Part shown: positions 9,182 through 17,382 of the stretch, in pieces
Layout of the letters: every line of letters starts with the position of its first letter
Position numbering within the stretch: position 1 is the first letter of the stretch
Source: Myxococcus sp.
GTDB taxonomy: Bacteria > Myxococcota > Myxococcia > Myxococcales > Myxococcaceae
Length of the DNA: 46,117 nucleotides
Assembly: GCA_014879945.1 (NCBI GenBank)
Contig: JACSRE010000111.1
Span: 1-46,117 of the forward strand
Direction of reading: 5' to 3'
Translations under genes and position numbers: made by a program
Notes under the pieces: generated by a model
Databases searched by the model: none
Told to the model about the DNA's origin: nothing
What the model saw: the letters and a program-made list of their open reading frames with translations, nothing else

Positions 9182-10222
9182 ATGAGAGCCCGCGCCTACG
9201 CCACCACCGCCGCCGACCAGCCCCTCGCGCCCTTCACCGTGGAGCGCCGCGAGGTGGGGCCGGCCGACGTGCTCATCGAGCTCATCGCCTCGGGCATCTG
9301 CCACTCCGACCTCCACCAGGCGCGCAGCGAGTGGGGCCCGGCGAAGTACCCGATGGTGCCCGGCCACGAGATTGTCGGACGGGTCGCCGCCGTGGGCGCG
9401 CAGGTGACGCGCTTCAAGGTGGGCGACCTCGCCGGCGTCGGCTGCATGGTGGACTCGTGCCGCGCCTGTCGGCCCTGCGCGCAGGGCGACGAGCAGTTCT
9501 GCGAGCAGACGCCGGCGTGGACGTACAACGGCACCGAGATGGACCGGAAGACGCCGACCTTCGGCGGCTACTCCACCCACGTGGTGGTGACGGAGCACTT
9601 CGTGGTGAAGGTGCCCGAAGGGCTCGACCCGTTCGCGGCCGCGCCGGTGCTGTGCGCAGGCGTCACCACGTTCTCACCGCTGCGGGAGTGGGGCTGCAAG
9701 CAGGGCGACCAGGTGGCGGTGGTGGGCCTGGGAGGCCTGGGCCACATGGCGGTGAAGCTGGCCGCCGCGATGGGCGCCGAGGTCACGCTGCTGTCCACCT
9801 CGCCGGGCAAGCAGGCCGACGCCACGCGCCTGGGCGCCGCGAACTTCGAGCTCTCGACCGACCGCACCACCTTCAAGAAGCTCGCGCGTCGCTTCGACCT
9901 CATCATCGACACCGTGTCGGCCGCGCACGACTACAACGCGTACCTGAACCTGCTGCGCCCCCGCGGCGCGATGGTGGTGGTGGGCGTGCCGCCGACGCCC
10001 TCGCCGGTGTCGGCCTTTTCGCTCATCGCCGGCAACCGTCGCCTCGCCGGCTCCAGCATCGGCAACATGCGCCAGACCCAGGAGGTGCTCGACTTCTGCG
10101 CCCAGCACCGCTTCGGCGCCGACGTCGAGGTCATCAAGGCCGCCGACGTCAACGACGCCTGGGAGCGCATGGTGAAGAACGACGTGAAGTACCGCTTCGT
10201 CATCGACGCGAAGACCTTCTGA
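9182..10222 (+). CDS. Zinc-dependent NAD(P)-alcohol dehydrogenase (YahK/cinnamyl-alcohol type)
   Basis: 346 residues from ATG 9182, chosen over an in-frame GTG at 9173 because AAGG lies eight bases before the ATG. It is a medium-chain dehydrogenase/reductase. Catalytic zinc ligands are Cys 40 (GICHSDLHQ), His 62-Glu 63 (PGHEIVG) and Cys 158 (LCAGVTT). The structural zinc site is C93-x2-C96-x2-C99-x7-C107. The Rossmann motif is GLGGLG (182-187). Overall it closely follows E. coli YahK (VPGHEIVGRV, VKYRFVID near the end), a broad NADPH-dependent aldehyde reductase. It could reduce acetaldehyde formed by DeoC, but such enzymes are promiscuous and that link is speculative. It lies 49 bp after the preceding gene. 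Confidence 0.93.
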   Translation: MRARAYATTAADQPLAPFTVERREVGPADVLIELIASGICHSDLHQARSEWGPAKYPMVPGHEIVGRVAAVGAQVTRFKVGDLAGVGCMVDSCRACRPCAQGDEQFCEQTPAWTYNGTEMDRKTPTFGGYSTHVVVTEHFVVKVPEGLDPFAAAPVLCAGVTTFSPLREWGCKQGDQVAVVGLGGLGHMAVKLAAAMGAEVTLLSTSPGKQADATRLGAANFELSTDRTTFKKLARRFDLIIDTVSAAHDYNAYLNLLRPRGAMVVVGVPPTPSPVSAFSLIAGNRRLAGSSIGNMRQTQEVLDFCAQHRFGADVEVIKAADVNDAWERMVKNDVKYRFVIDAKTF

Positions 10223-10269
10223 CGGACGGCGGTGAATGAGGCGCACCTGCGCGGACACCATGCGCCGCG

Positions 10270-12876
10270 ATGCGACTCCTCCGACTGGTGGTGATGGCTG
10301 GCGCGGTCTTCTTCTCCGCGTGTCCCCAGGCGCCGTGCGGGCCCGGCACCTGCTTCGGGTGCTGCAGCGCCTCGGGCGAGTGCGTCGGGAGCCAGCCCTC
10401 GTCGTGCGGAGAGCAGGGCGCGGCGTGCGTGGCGTGCCAGCCCGGTGAGGTGTGCGCTGCGGGCCTGTGCAGCACGCTCAACCGTGGCGGTGGCGGGGCG
10501 AGCGGTGGCGGGTCGAGCGGTGGCGGGTCGAGCGCGGCTGGCGGCAGCAGCGGCGGCGGGGCGGCCGGTGGCAGCGTCGGAGGTGGGCTAGCGGGTGGCT
10601 CCGCCGGCGGGCGCAGTACCGGCGGCGGGAGCACCGGCGGCGGACTCGCTGGCGGCTCGGCCGTGGGCGGTGGTGCGGGTGGTGGTGGCCCTTCGTGCGT
10701 GGCCCCACGCCTCACCTGTAACGGCCTGTGCACGGACCCGTCGGGCGACCGCTTCAACTGCGGCGCGTGTTCCCGCCGGTGTGGCCCCGCGGAGTCGTGC
10801 TCCAGCGGCCAGTGCGTGCCAACCGTGTGCACGCCCGGCAGCGGCTGCTCCCTCGCCGATGGTGGCTTTGGTTCCTGCTGTGATGGCACCTGTCGCTCGA
10901 CGTTCGCCGACGCCCTGGCGTGTGGCGGCTGTGGGTTGTCGTGCGCGAGCGGGCTGTGTGCGTCGGGGGTCTGCCTCGTCCGCTGCGGCGCTGACGGCGG
11001 CACCTGCGCCTCGGGGACCGAGTGCGTCACCCGCCCGAGCTCGAGCGCGTGCGCCATCACCACCTGTACCCCGGGCACCGAAGGGGCGACCTGCTCCCTG
11101 GGCGCCGGGCGCTCGGGGCGCTGCTGCAGCAGCGCGTGCGTCGACCTCGACCTGTCTCCCAACTGTGGCGCGTGCGGGCGCGTGTGCTCTGGCCTGACGC
11201 AGTGCCTCAACCGTGCGTGTCAGATCTCCGCCAACTGCAGCTCGGCGATGGTGGGCACCGCGTGCGCGGTCCCCGACGGTGGCGCCGGCTCGTGCTGTGA
11301 CGGCCGGTGTCAGGATGACGTCTTCACCAGCCCCGGCAACTGCGGAGGCTGCGGGCGCACCTGCGGCGTCGGCGCGTCGTGCCTGCGCGGCGCCTGCGCC
11401 ACCGACGCGGGCACCTTCACCGACTGCGCGCAGACCTGCGCCACCGGGACGGCGTGTGTTCAGCAGAAGTGCGTGCGAACCGACTGCACCGGCGCCAACG
11501 TCGGCCAGACCTGCGGGCCGGCGCTGCAGGGCGCGTGCTGCGGTGGCGCTTCGTGCAGCGACCTGCGCAACTCGACCCAGCACTGCGGCGCCTGCGGCCG
11601 GGCGTGCCGGGCAGGGGAGTTCTGCAGCAATGGCGCGTGTCGCCCCACGCCGACGTGCACGCTCACCAACGACGGCACCGCCTGTCCGCTCTCGCCGGGC
11701 CAGCCGGGCCTCTGCTGTGGCGGCGCCTGCGTCGACGCGCTGTCGAGCGCCACCAACTGTGGGCAGTGCAACGCGGGCTGCGGCGCTGGCGCTTCGTGCC
11801 GCAACGGGCAGTGCAACAGGCCTGACGGTGGCTTCTCGTCCTGCTTCAGCGCCTCATCCGGAGACCCGTGCCCGGCGAGCACCGCGTGTGCGGCCAACAA
11901 GTGCGTTCCGCTCGCGTGCCCACCGGGGAGCTCCGGCGGCGCGTGCGCCTACGGGCGCACCTCGACCAACGGCGCGGGCCTGTGTTGTCAGGGCCGTTGC
12001 GTCGACCCCGCCCAGGACCCGGCGAACTGCGGCAGCTGTGGACGCCCGTGCGTGAACGGCCTCTGCCTGCCTGGTGACTTCGGCAACGAGGCGATCTGTC
12101 TGCCGCCGAACCCCGGCACCACCTGCATGCAGAGCTGTGGAGTCGGGACCTTCTGCCTCAACGGACGCTGCGAGAGCGCCTCGTGTGGCAACGGCTCTCA
12201 GGGTGGGGCCTGCTTCGACGGCACCACCGTCGGGGCGTGCTGCGGCTTCATCAGCCAGCAGTGCGTCGACTTGAAGACCGACCAGAACAACTGCGGCGCG
12301 TGCGACCAGCGCTGCCCCGGAGGGGTCTGCATCAACGGGGTGTGCCAGACCGGCGGGCCGACGTGCCAGCGCGGCGACGTCAACCGGTACTGCGACCCCG
12401 ACGCGGGCACCTCGAGCCTGTGCTGCGCGGGCTCGGGCTGTGTCGACACGCTCCACAGCAACGCCAACTGCGGCGCGTGTGGCAACGCCTGCCGCGCGGG
12501 CCTCGCCTGCACCGACGGGCGCTGCGTCGCAGCCAGCTGCGCGCCAGGGCTCCCCAGCAATACCCTCTGCTCCAGCGGCGACGGCGGCCTGGGCACCTGC
12601 TGTGCCACGACCTGCGCGACGTTGGCGACCGACCCGCTCAACTGCGGCCAGTGCGGAAGGCTGTGCGCGGTGGGCGAGGTCTGCTCCGCGGGAGCGTGCG
12701 CGCTCGCGATGTGCAGCCCCAGCACGCTCGGCTCGCTCTGTCACACCGGCGACGCCGGAGTGGGGAGCTGCTGCAGCGGCGGCTGCACGGCCACCCGCTC
12801 CGACCCGCTGAACTGCGGCGCTTGCAACCGGCAGTGCCCGGGCGACGCGGGGTGCGTCAGCGGCATGTGTCGGTAG
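10270..12876 (+). CDS. Cysteine-rich lipoprotein with about eleven Stig1-like modules
   Basis: 868 residues. The signal peptide (LLRLVVMAGAVFFSAC) gives a lipid Cys near residue 18, so it is anchored in a membrane and probably surface-exposed. A short Cys-rich head (~18-70) is followed by a Gly/Ser-rich linker (~72-140). The remainder is a string of ~60-70-residue modules with the pattern NCGxCGxxC...GxxCxxGxC...GxCCxGxCxD, matching the Stig1-type repeats often annotated in Myxococcota. I count eleven NCGxC-like anchors from FNCGACSRRCG to LNCGACNRQCP; the second is degenerate (ACGGCG). Cysteine is near 15% of the modular part. An extended, disulfide-locked stalk with an adhesive or protective role is inference. 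It starts 47 bp after the dehydrogenase gene. Confidence 0.88.
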   Translation: MRLLRLVVMAGAVFFSACPQAPCGPGTCFGCCSASGECVGSQPSSCGEQGAACVACQPGEVCAAGLCSTLNRGGGGASGGGSSGGGSSAAGGSSGGGAAGGSVGGGLAGGSAGGRSTGGGSTGGGLAGGSAVGGGAGGGGPSCVAPRLTCNGLCTDPSGDRFNCGACSRRCGPAESCSSGQCVPTVCTPGSGCSLADGGFGSCCDGTCRSTFADALACGGCGLSCASGLCASGVCLVRCGADGGTCASGTECVTRPSSSACAITTCTPGTEGATCSLGAGRSGRCCSSACVDLDLSPNCGACGRVCSGLTQCLNRACQISANCSSAMVGTACAVPDGGAGSCCDGRCQDDVFTSPGNCGGCGRTCGVGASCLRGACATDAGTFTDCAQTCATGTACVQQKCVRTDCTGANVGQTCGPALQGACCGGASCSDLRNSTQHCGACGRACRAGEFCSNGACRPTPTCTLTNDGTACPLSPGQPGLCCGGACVDALSSATNCGQCNAGCGAGASCRNGQCNRPDGGFSSCFSASSGDPCPASTACAANKCVPLACPPGSSGGACAYGRTSTNGAGLCCQGRCVDPAQDPANCGSCGRPCVNGLCLPGDFGNEAICLPPNPGTTCMQSCGVGTFCLNGRCESASCGNGSQGGACFDGTTVGACCGFISQQCVDLKTDQNNCGACDQRCPGGVCINGVCQTGGPTCQRGDVNRYCDPDAGTSSLCCAGSGCVDTLHSNANCGACGNACRAGLACTDGRCVAASCAPGLPSNTLCSSGDGGLGTCCATTCATLATDPLNCGQCGRLCAVGEVCSAGACALAMCSPSTLGSLCHTGDAGVGSCCSGGCTATRSDPLNCGACNRQCPGDAGCVSGMCR

Positions 12877-12982
12877 CGCCGCTCCGGGCTGACGAACGCT
12901 CCCCTCTCCAGCAGCGACGATGCCCTGCCGAGGTGCCTGCTTCGACGACCTCGGCGGGCTCGGTTCGCTGTCGGCAGCGGCC

Positions 12983-13029
12983 CATCACCTGCGCCGCGGC
13001 GGCGGCTCCAGACGCGTCCACGCGCATCA
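12983..13029. repeat. 47-bp displaced copy of part of the downstream permease gene
   Basis: This stretch matches 13794-13840 (inside the ABC permease gene) in the same orientation, with four mismatches over 47 positions by eye. Both begin catcacc and end cgcgcatca. It lies in the gap between the Cys-rich lipoprotein and the 3' end of that permease. Part of the match is low-complexity gcggcgg sequence, but the flanking non-repetitive bases also agree. The gap 12877-13070 holds no other recognised element. Confidence 0.6.
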
Positions 13030-13070
13030 GCCGACGCAGGGTGCTGCACGAGCGCGACCGGCTCGCGCCG

Positions 13071-13955
13071 CTACCGGAGCTCCGGGTCGTACGGCTGACC
13101 GAGCGCGGCGGGCGCGCGCGCGGCGCCCCGTCGCTGCAATGACAACACCAGCAGGGTCAGCGCGTAGGGCAGGGCGAGCAGCACGCCCTGCGGCACCACC
13201 TCGAGCAGGCCCGGCGCTGAAGACGCGAGCGAGATGCGCAGCGCATCGCCGAACGCGAAGAAGAGCGCGGCGCCCGCGGCGCCCAGCGGCGTCCACCGGC
13301 CGAACACCATCGCCGCCACCGCCATGAAGCCCAGGCCCGAGGGCATGTGGCTCTCGAAGTGGTCCAGCACCGCGGTGGACAGCTGCGCGCCGCCCAGGCC
13401 CGCGAAGGCGCCCGAGAGCACCACCGCGCCGAACCGCAGCCGCGTCACCCGCACGCCCATCGCCGCCACCGCCTGAGGCTTCTCGCCCACCGCGCGCAGG
13501 CGAAGCCCCCATGGCGTGCGCGTCACCGCGAGGTGCACCACGAAGGGCAGCACGATGGCCAGCCACGTCAGCGGGGAGTGGCCGAACCACTTCGGCAGCT
13601 GGGTGATGGCGGGCGTGCCGGCCGGCGACGAGAAGGCCGCCTCGAGGAGGAACTGGCCGAAGGCGAGCATCACCAGGTTGATGGCCATGCCCGAGACGAC
13701 CTGGTCGCTGCGGCCCTGAATGCACAGCCACGCGTGCAGGGCCGCGACGAGCGCGCCGGCCGCCACGCCCACCAGCACCCCCAGCGGCGTCGGCATCACC
13801 AGCGCCGCGGCGGCGGCTCCAAACGCGCCCGCGCGCATCATGCCTTCGACGCCGACGTTCACCACGCCCGCGCGCTCCGAGAGCGTCGCGCCCACCGCGG
13901 CGAACACCACCGCGGGCGCCGCGTCGAGCACCGAGCTGAGGAGCGCCAGCAGCAT
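13071..13955 (-). CDS. ABC transporter permease 2, BMP/nucleoside-type importer
   Basis: 294 residues from ATG 13955, which overlaps the previous permease stop by one base (TGATG). It is a hydrophobic multi-span protein of the BPD_transp_2 family (NupQ/YufQ-like). Characteristic segments are LSERAGVVNVGVEGMMRAGAF (residues ~20-40), LCIQGRSDQVVSGMAINLV, and TPWGLRLRAVGEKPQAVAAMGV near the middle, the cytoplasmic coupling loop. With its partner it forms the membrane channel for substrate passed on by the BMP lipoprotein. A 47-bp piece of this gene is duplicated just beyond its 3' end. Confidence 0.92.
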   Translation of the reverse strand: MLLALLSSVLDAAPAVVFAAVGATLSERAGVVNVGVEGMMRAGAFGAAAAALVMPTPLGVLVGVAAGALVAALHAWLCIQGRSDQVVSGMAINLVMLAFGQFLLEAAFSSPAGTPAITQLPKWFGHSPLTWLAIVLPFVVHLAVTRTPWGLRLRAVGEKPQAVAAMGVRVTRLRFGAVVLSGAFAGLGGAQLSTAVLDHFESHMPSGLGFMAVAAMVFGRWTPLGAAGAALFFAFGDALRISLASSAPGLLEVVPQGVLLALPYALTLLVLSLQRRGAARAPAALGQPYDPELR

Positions 13956-15055
13956 CAGGGGCCGCCCTTCGGCTTCAGCAGCCGATCCGACACCTTCATC
14001 CACATGAGGCGCGCCGCGACGAGCAACAGCGCCAGCCCCTGAATCAACTCAGGGAAGCTCTTGTGCACGCCGAACAGCTGCATGCGCGTGCCGCCGGCCC
14101 GCAGCCCGCCGAACAGCAGCGCCGAGGCCAGCACGCCCAGCGGGTGCCCGTTGCCGATGAGCGCCATCGCGATGCCGTCGAAGCCGTACGGCGCGCCGAT
14201 GGTGGCGGGGTAGCGCTGCTCCGTGCCGAGGATGAGGACGGCGCCCGCCAGGCCCGCCAGCGCGCCCGACACCAGCATCGCCGAGATGAAGGCGCGCCCG
14301 ACGTTCACGCCCGACGCCCGCGCGGCCTCGGGGTTCGCCCCCACGGCCCGCCACTGAAAGCCGCCCACGAAGCGCGTCAGCCACAGCCACAGCGCCACCG
14401 CCGCCGCGATCGCCAGGAGGATGCCGGCGTTGAGCCGCGAGACGTCGCCCAGGAGCCGCGGGAGCTCGGCGCTGGCGTGAATCTGCGCGGTGCCCGCGAT
14501 GGAGTTGTCGCCCGTCGTCGTCGCGCGCAGCGGGCCGGTGACGAGCCAGTTCTCGACCAGCGACAGCGCCACCCAGTTCAGCATGATGGTGCTGATGACC
14601 TCGTGCACGCCCCGGTAGCGCTTCAAGAGCGCGGGCCCGAGCGCGTAGAGGGCGCCTCCCGCCGCCGCGGCGAGCAGGCAGAGCGCCACGTGCAGCGCCG
14701 TGGGGAGCTCCACCCCCGCGCCCACCACCGCGGCCGCGAGCGCGCCCACGATGAGCTGGCCCTGCGCGCCGATGTTGAAGAGCCCGACCCGGAAGGCCAC
14801 CGCCACCGACAGGCCGGTGAGCGTGAGGATGGCGGCCTTGGTGGCCGACTCGCCCAGCGGGCGCAGCACCGCGGCGCTGGTGCCGCCGTCGAAGAACCTC
14901 GGGAAGTCACCGAACGCGCCCCACGTCATGGCGAGGAACGCGTCGAGCGCCACCTCGAGCCCGCCGCGCAGCACCGCCACCGCGAGGAAGCACACCACCA
15001 ACGAGGTGATGACCGAGGCGACCGAGGGGAGCGCCGCGCGCGCCGTCTCACGCAT
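13955..15055 (-). CDS. ABC transporter permease 1, BMP/nucleoside-type importer
   Basis: 366 residues. The ATG at 15055 is preferred over an adjacent GTG at 15058; GGGAG lies about six bases upstream, and the start overlaps the ATPase stop by eight bases. It is a BPD_transp_2 permease of NupP/YufP type: ~9 hydrophobic spans, a large first extracytoplasmic loop, FRVGLFNIGAQGQLIVGAL (~90-108), a RYRGVHEVISTIMLNWVAL segment and the coupling loop WRAVGANPEAARASGVNV. The ATPase-permease-permease order and the tight overlaps show a co-translated unit. Family members import purine and pyrimidine nucleosides in characterised Firmicutes and spirochaete systems. The substrate here is inferred from that. 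Confidence 0.93.
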   Translation of the reverse strand: MRETARAALPSVASVITSLVVCFLAVAVLRGGLEVALDAFLAMTWGAFGDFPRFFDGGTSAAVLRPLGESATKAAILTLTGLSVAVAFRVGLFNIGAQGQLIVGALAAAVVGAGVELPTALHVALCLLAAAAGGALYALGPALLKRYRGVHEVISTIMLNWVALSLVENWLVTGPLRATTTGDNSIAGTAQIHASAELPRLLGDVSRLNAGILLAIAAAVALWLWLTRFVGGFQWRAVGANPEAARASGVNVGRAFISAMLVSGALAGLAGAVLILGTEQRYPATIGAPYGFDGIAMALIGNGHPLGVLASALLFGGLRAGGTRMQLFGVHKSFPELIQGLALLLVAARLMWMKVSDRLLKPKGGP

Positions 15056-16538
15056 CACGCACTCCCAGCATGCGCTCGCCGATGAGGCGCTCGTCGAACT
15101 CGCCGCGGGTGAACTCGCCCGTCACCCGGCCCTCGTAGAGCACCACCACGCGGTCCGAGAGCGCCAGCACCTCTTCGAGGTCGAGCGACACCAGCACCAC
15201 CGCGCCGCCCTGCGCGCGGAAGTCGAGCAGCCGGCTGCGCACCGCGTCCACCGCGGCGAGGTCGAGCCCGCGGGTGGGCTGCACCGCCACCAGCAGCTTC
15301 GGGTTCGCGTCGAGCTCGCGCGCCACCACCAGCTTCTGCTGGTTGCCTCCCGAGAGCGCGCCGAGGCGGAGCGACGGCGCCCTCGGCCGCACGTCGTGGG
15401 CCTCGAGGAGCGACGTCGTTCGTGACAGCCGCCCTTCGAAGTCGATGCGCGGGCCCTTGGCGAACGGCGCCTGGTGCTGGCGGCCCAGCGCGACGTTCTC
15501 GGCCACGGTGAAGTCGGTGACGACGGCGTGGTGCAGCCGGTCTTCGGGGATGTGCGCGACGCCGAGGCGCCGGGCGGCCCTCGGGGTCAGCGAGGGCTGC
15601 GGGCTCCCGAGGAGGTGCAGCGTGCCCCCGTCGAGCCGGCTCAAGCCCGTCAGCACCGCCGCCAGCTCTCGCTGGCCGTTGCCGTCGACGCCCGCGATGC
15701 CCAGCACCTCACCGGCGCGCACCTCGAGCGAGACGTCCTTCAGCTTGCCGCAGGCGCCGTGGGCCAGCGCCACCACCACGTCGCCGGGCGTCGACGCCGG
15801 AGGGGCCGCCGGCGCCTCGCGCTCCCCCACCATCAGCGCGGCGAGCGAGGCCTGCGTCGACTCCTCTGGCGTCACCTCGGCCACCTTCTTGCCCCGGCGC
15901 AGCACCGCGATGCGGGTGGCGAACGAGAGCACCTCGCGCAGCTTGTGGCTGATGAGCACCACGGTGAGGCCCTCGTCCGAGAGGCGCCGGGTGACGGCGA
16001 AGAGCTCGTCGGCCTCTTGCGGCGTCAGCACCGCCGTCGGCTCGTCGAGGATGAGGGTGGACACGCCGCGGTGGAGCGCCTTGACGATCTCGACCTTCTG
16101 CTGCGAGCCCACCGAGAGCGTGTCGACGCGGGCGTTCACGTCGAGCACGAAGCCGAAGCGCGCGCAGGTGGCCGCCACCTCGGCCTTCGCGCGGGGCAGG
16201 TCGAGCAGCCCGGCCTTCGTCGGCTCGCGGCCCAGCACCACGTTCTCGGCGACGGTGAGGGGGCCCACGAGGGTGAAGTGCTGGTGCACCATGCCGATGC
16301 CGTGCGCGAGCGCGTCGGCCGGCGTGCGGAGCCGCACCTTCTTGCCGTCGATGGCCACCTCGCCTGCGTCGGCGCCGTAGAGGCCGTAGAGCACGTTCAT
16401 CAGCGACGACTTGCCGGCGCCGTTCTCGCCGACGAGGGCGACGCGCTCACCCCGGCCGAGCTCCAGCGAGACGTCGTCGAGGGCGACCTGGCTGCCGAAG
16501 CGCTTCTTGATGTGGCGGAGGGCGATGGTCACCGTCAC
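15048..16538 (-). CDS. ABC transporter ATPase with two nucleotide-binding domains, BMP/nucleoside-type
   Basis: About 496 residues, the usual size for NupO/RbsA-type fused ATPases. Domain 1 has Walker A GENGAGKS (37-44), signature LSVGSQQK and Walker B TLILDEPTAVLTP. Domain 2 has a degenerate Walker A (GVDGNGQRE), signature LSGGNQQK and an altered Walker B region (LLVAVQPTRGLD). One intact and one degenerate site is normal in this subfamily. The start is uncertain: GTG 16538 gives the expected N-terminus (TVTIALRHIKKRFG), GTG 16532 and 16556 are alternatives, and no clear ribosome-binding site is seen. The substrate-binding gene normally adjacent is displaced beyond an opposite-strand esterase. 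Confidence 0.92.
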   Translation of the reverse strand: MTVTIALRHIKKRFGSQVALDDVSLELGRGERVALVGENGAGKSSLMNVLYGLYGADAGEVAIDGKKVRLRTPADALAHGIGMVHQHFTLVGPLTVAENVVLGREPTKAGLLDLPRAKAEVAATCARFGFVLDVNARVDTLSVGSQQKVEIVKALHRGVSTLILDEPTAVLTPQEADELFAVTRRLSDEGLTVVLISHKLREVLSFATRIAVLRRGKKVAEVTPEESTQASLAALMVGEREAPAAPPASTPGDVVVALAHGACGKLKDVSLEVRAGEVLGIAGVDGNGQRELAAVLTGLSRLDGGTLHLLGSPQPSLTPRAARRLGVAHIPEDRLHHAVVTDFTVAENVALGRQHQAPFAKGPRIDFEGRLSRTTSLLEAHDVRPRAPSLRLGALSGGNQQKLVVARELDANPKLLVAVQPTRGLDLAAVDAVRSRLLDFRAQGGAVVLVSLDLEEVLALSDRVVVLYEGRVTGEFTRGEFDERLIGERMLGVRDA

Positions 16539-16644
16539 GGCGGCGCACTGTCTCACGAAGTCGCACCACCTGCCGCAATGGCGCAGAGGCGCACATTCGT
16601 CCACTTGACGAGCGGGTGAACGGCTCTGAGGATTCGCGGCCTCC

Positions 16645-17379
16645 ATGACCGCTCGTCATTTGCTCCTCGACAGCCCCGCCCTCGGCCGCCGCGTTCACGT
16701 CTGGTGTTTCGGCGTCGTCGGCACCCCCGTCATCGTCTTCCCCTCGAACGCCGGCGTCGCGCACGAGTGGCGAGAGAGCGGCATGGTCGACGCGCTCGGG
16801 CCCCTCTTCGCCGCGGGCCGCATCAAGCTGTACTGCCCCGAGAGCAACATCTCGCAGACGTTCTCAGGTGAGGGCTCGCTCGAGGCGCGCATGCACCAGC
16901 ACCACCTCTACGAGCGCTTCATCCTCGAGACGCTGGTGCCCTTCATCCAGAAAGACACCCACCAGCCGCACGTGCGGGTGCTCGCGACGGGCTGCAGCAT
17001 GGGGGCGATGCTGTCGTCGCTCTTCGCGCTCAAGCACCCCGAGGTGTTTCGCGGCGCGCTCTGCATGTCGGGCCGGTACCGGGGCGCGGGCTTCGTGCGC
17101 GGCGGCGCGTCAGAGGCCTCGTACTTCAACGATCCGCTCGCCTTCCTGCCGAACCTCGACGGCGCGCCGCTGGAGCGCGTTCGCCGCCAGACGCACCTGA
17201 CGCTCGTGGTGGGCCGCGGGCCGTTCGAGAACAGCTGCATTCCTGAGACGATCGAGCTGGGTGGGTGGCTGCGGAAGAAGGGCGTTCCCCACCACCTGGG
17301 CGTGTGGGGCCACGACAGCCGGCACGAGTACTCGTGGTGGAAGCGGCAGGCGCGGCACTACCTGGCGCAGCTGACGTAG
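16645..17379 (+). CDS. Esterase-family alpha/beta hydrolase
   Basis: 244 residues. The nucleophile elbow GCSMGA lies at ~113-118, with Ser ~115 as likely catalytic residue, and a late GHDSRHEYSWWKRQ contains the probable catalytic His. Other segments fit the putative-esterase (EstD/antigen-85-like) family: PVIVFPSNAGVAHEW, KLYCPESNISQTFSGEG and LFALKHPEVFRGALCMSGRY. No signal peptide is present, so it is likely cytosolic. The substrate is unknown. It lies on the plus strand, dividing the minus-strand importer genes. Its stop is only three bases from the stop of the BMP lipoprotein gene, and its start is ~105 bp from the ATPase start. Confidence 0.85.
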   Translation: MTARHLLLDSPALGRRVHVWCFGVVGTPVIVFPSNAGVAHEWRESGMVDALGPLFAAGRIKLYCPESNISQTFSGEGSLEARMHQHHLYERFILETLVPFIQKDTHQPHVRVLATGCSMGAMLSSLFALKHPEVFRGALCMSGRYRGAGFVRGGASEASYFNDPLAFLPNLDGAPLERVRRQTHLTLVVGRGPFENSCIPETIELGGWLRKKGVPHHLGVWGHDSRHEYSWWKRQARHYLAQLT

Positions 17380-17382
17380 CCT

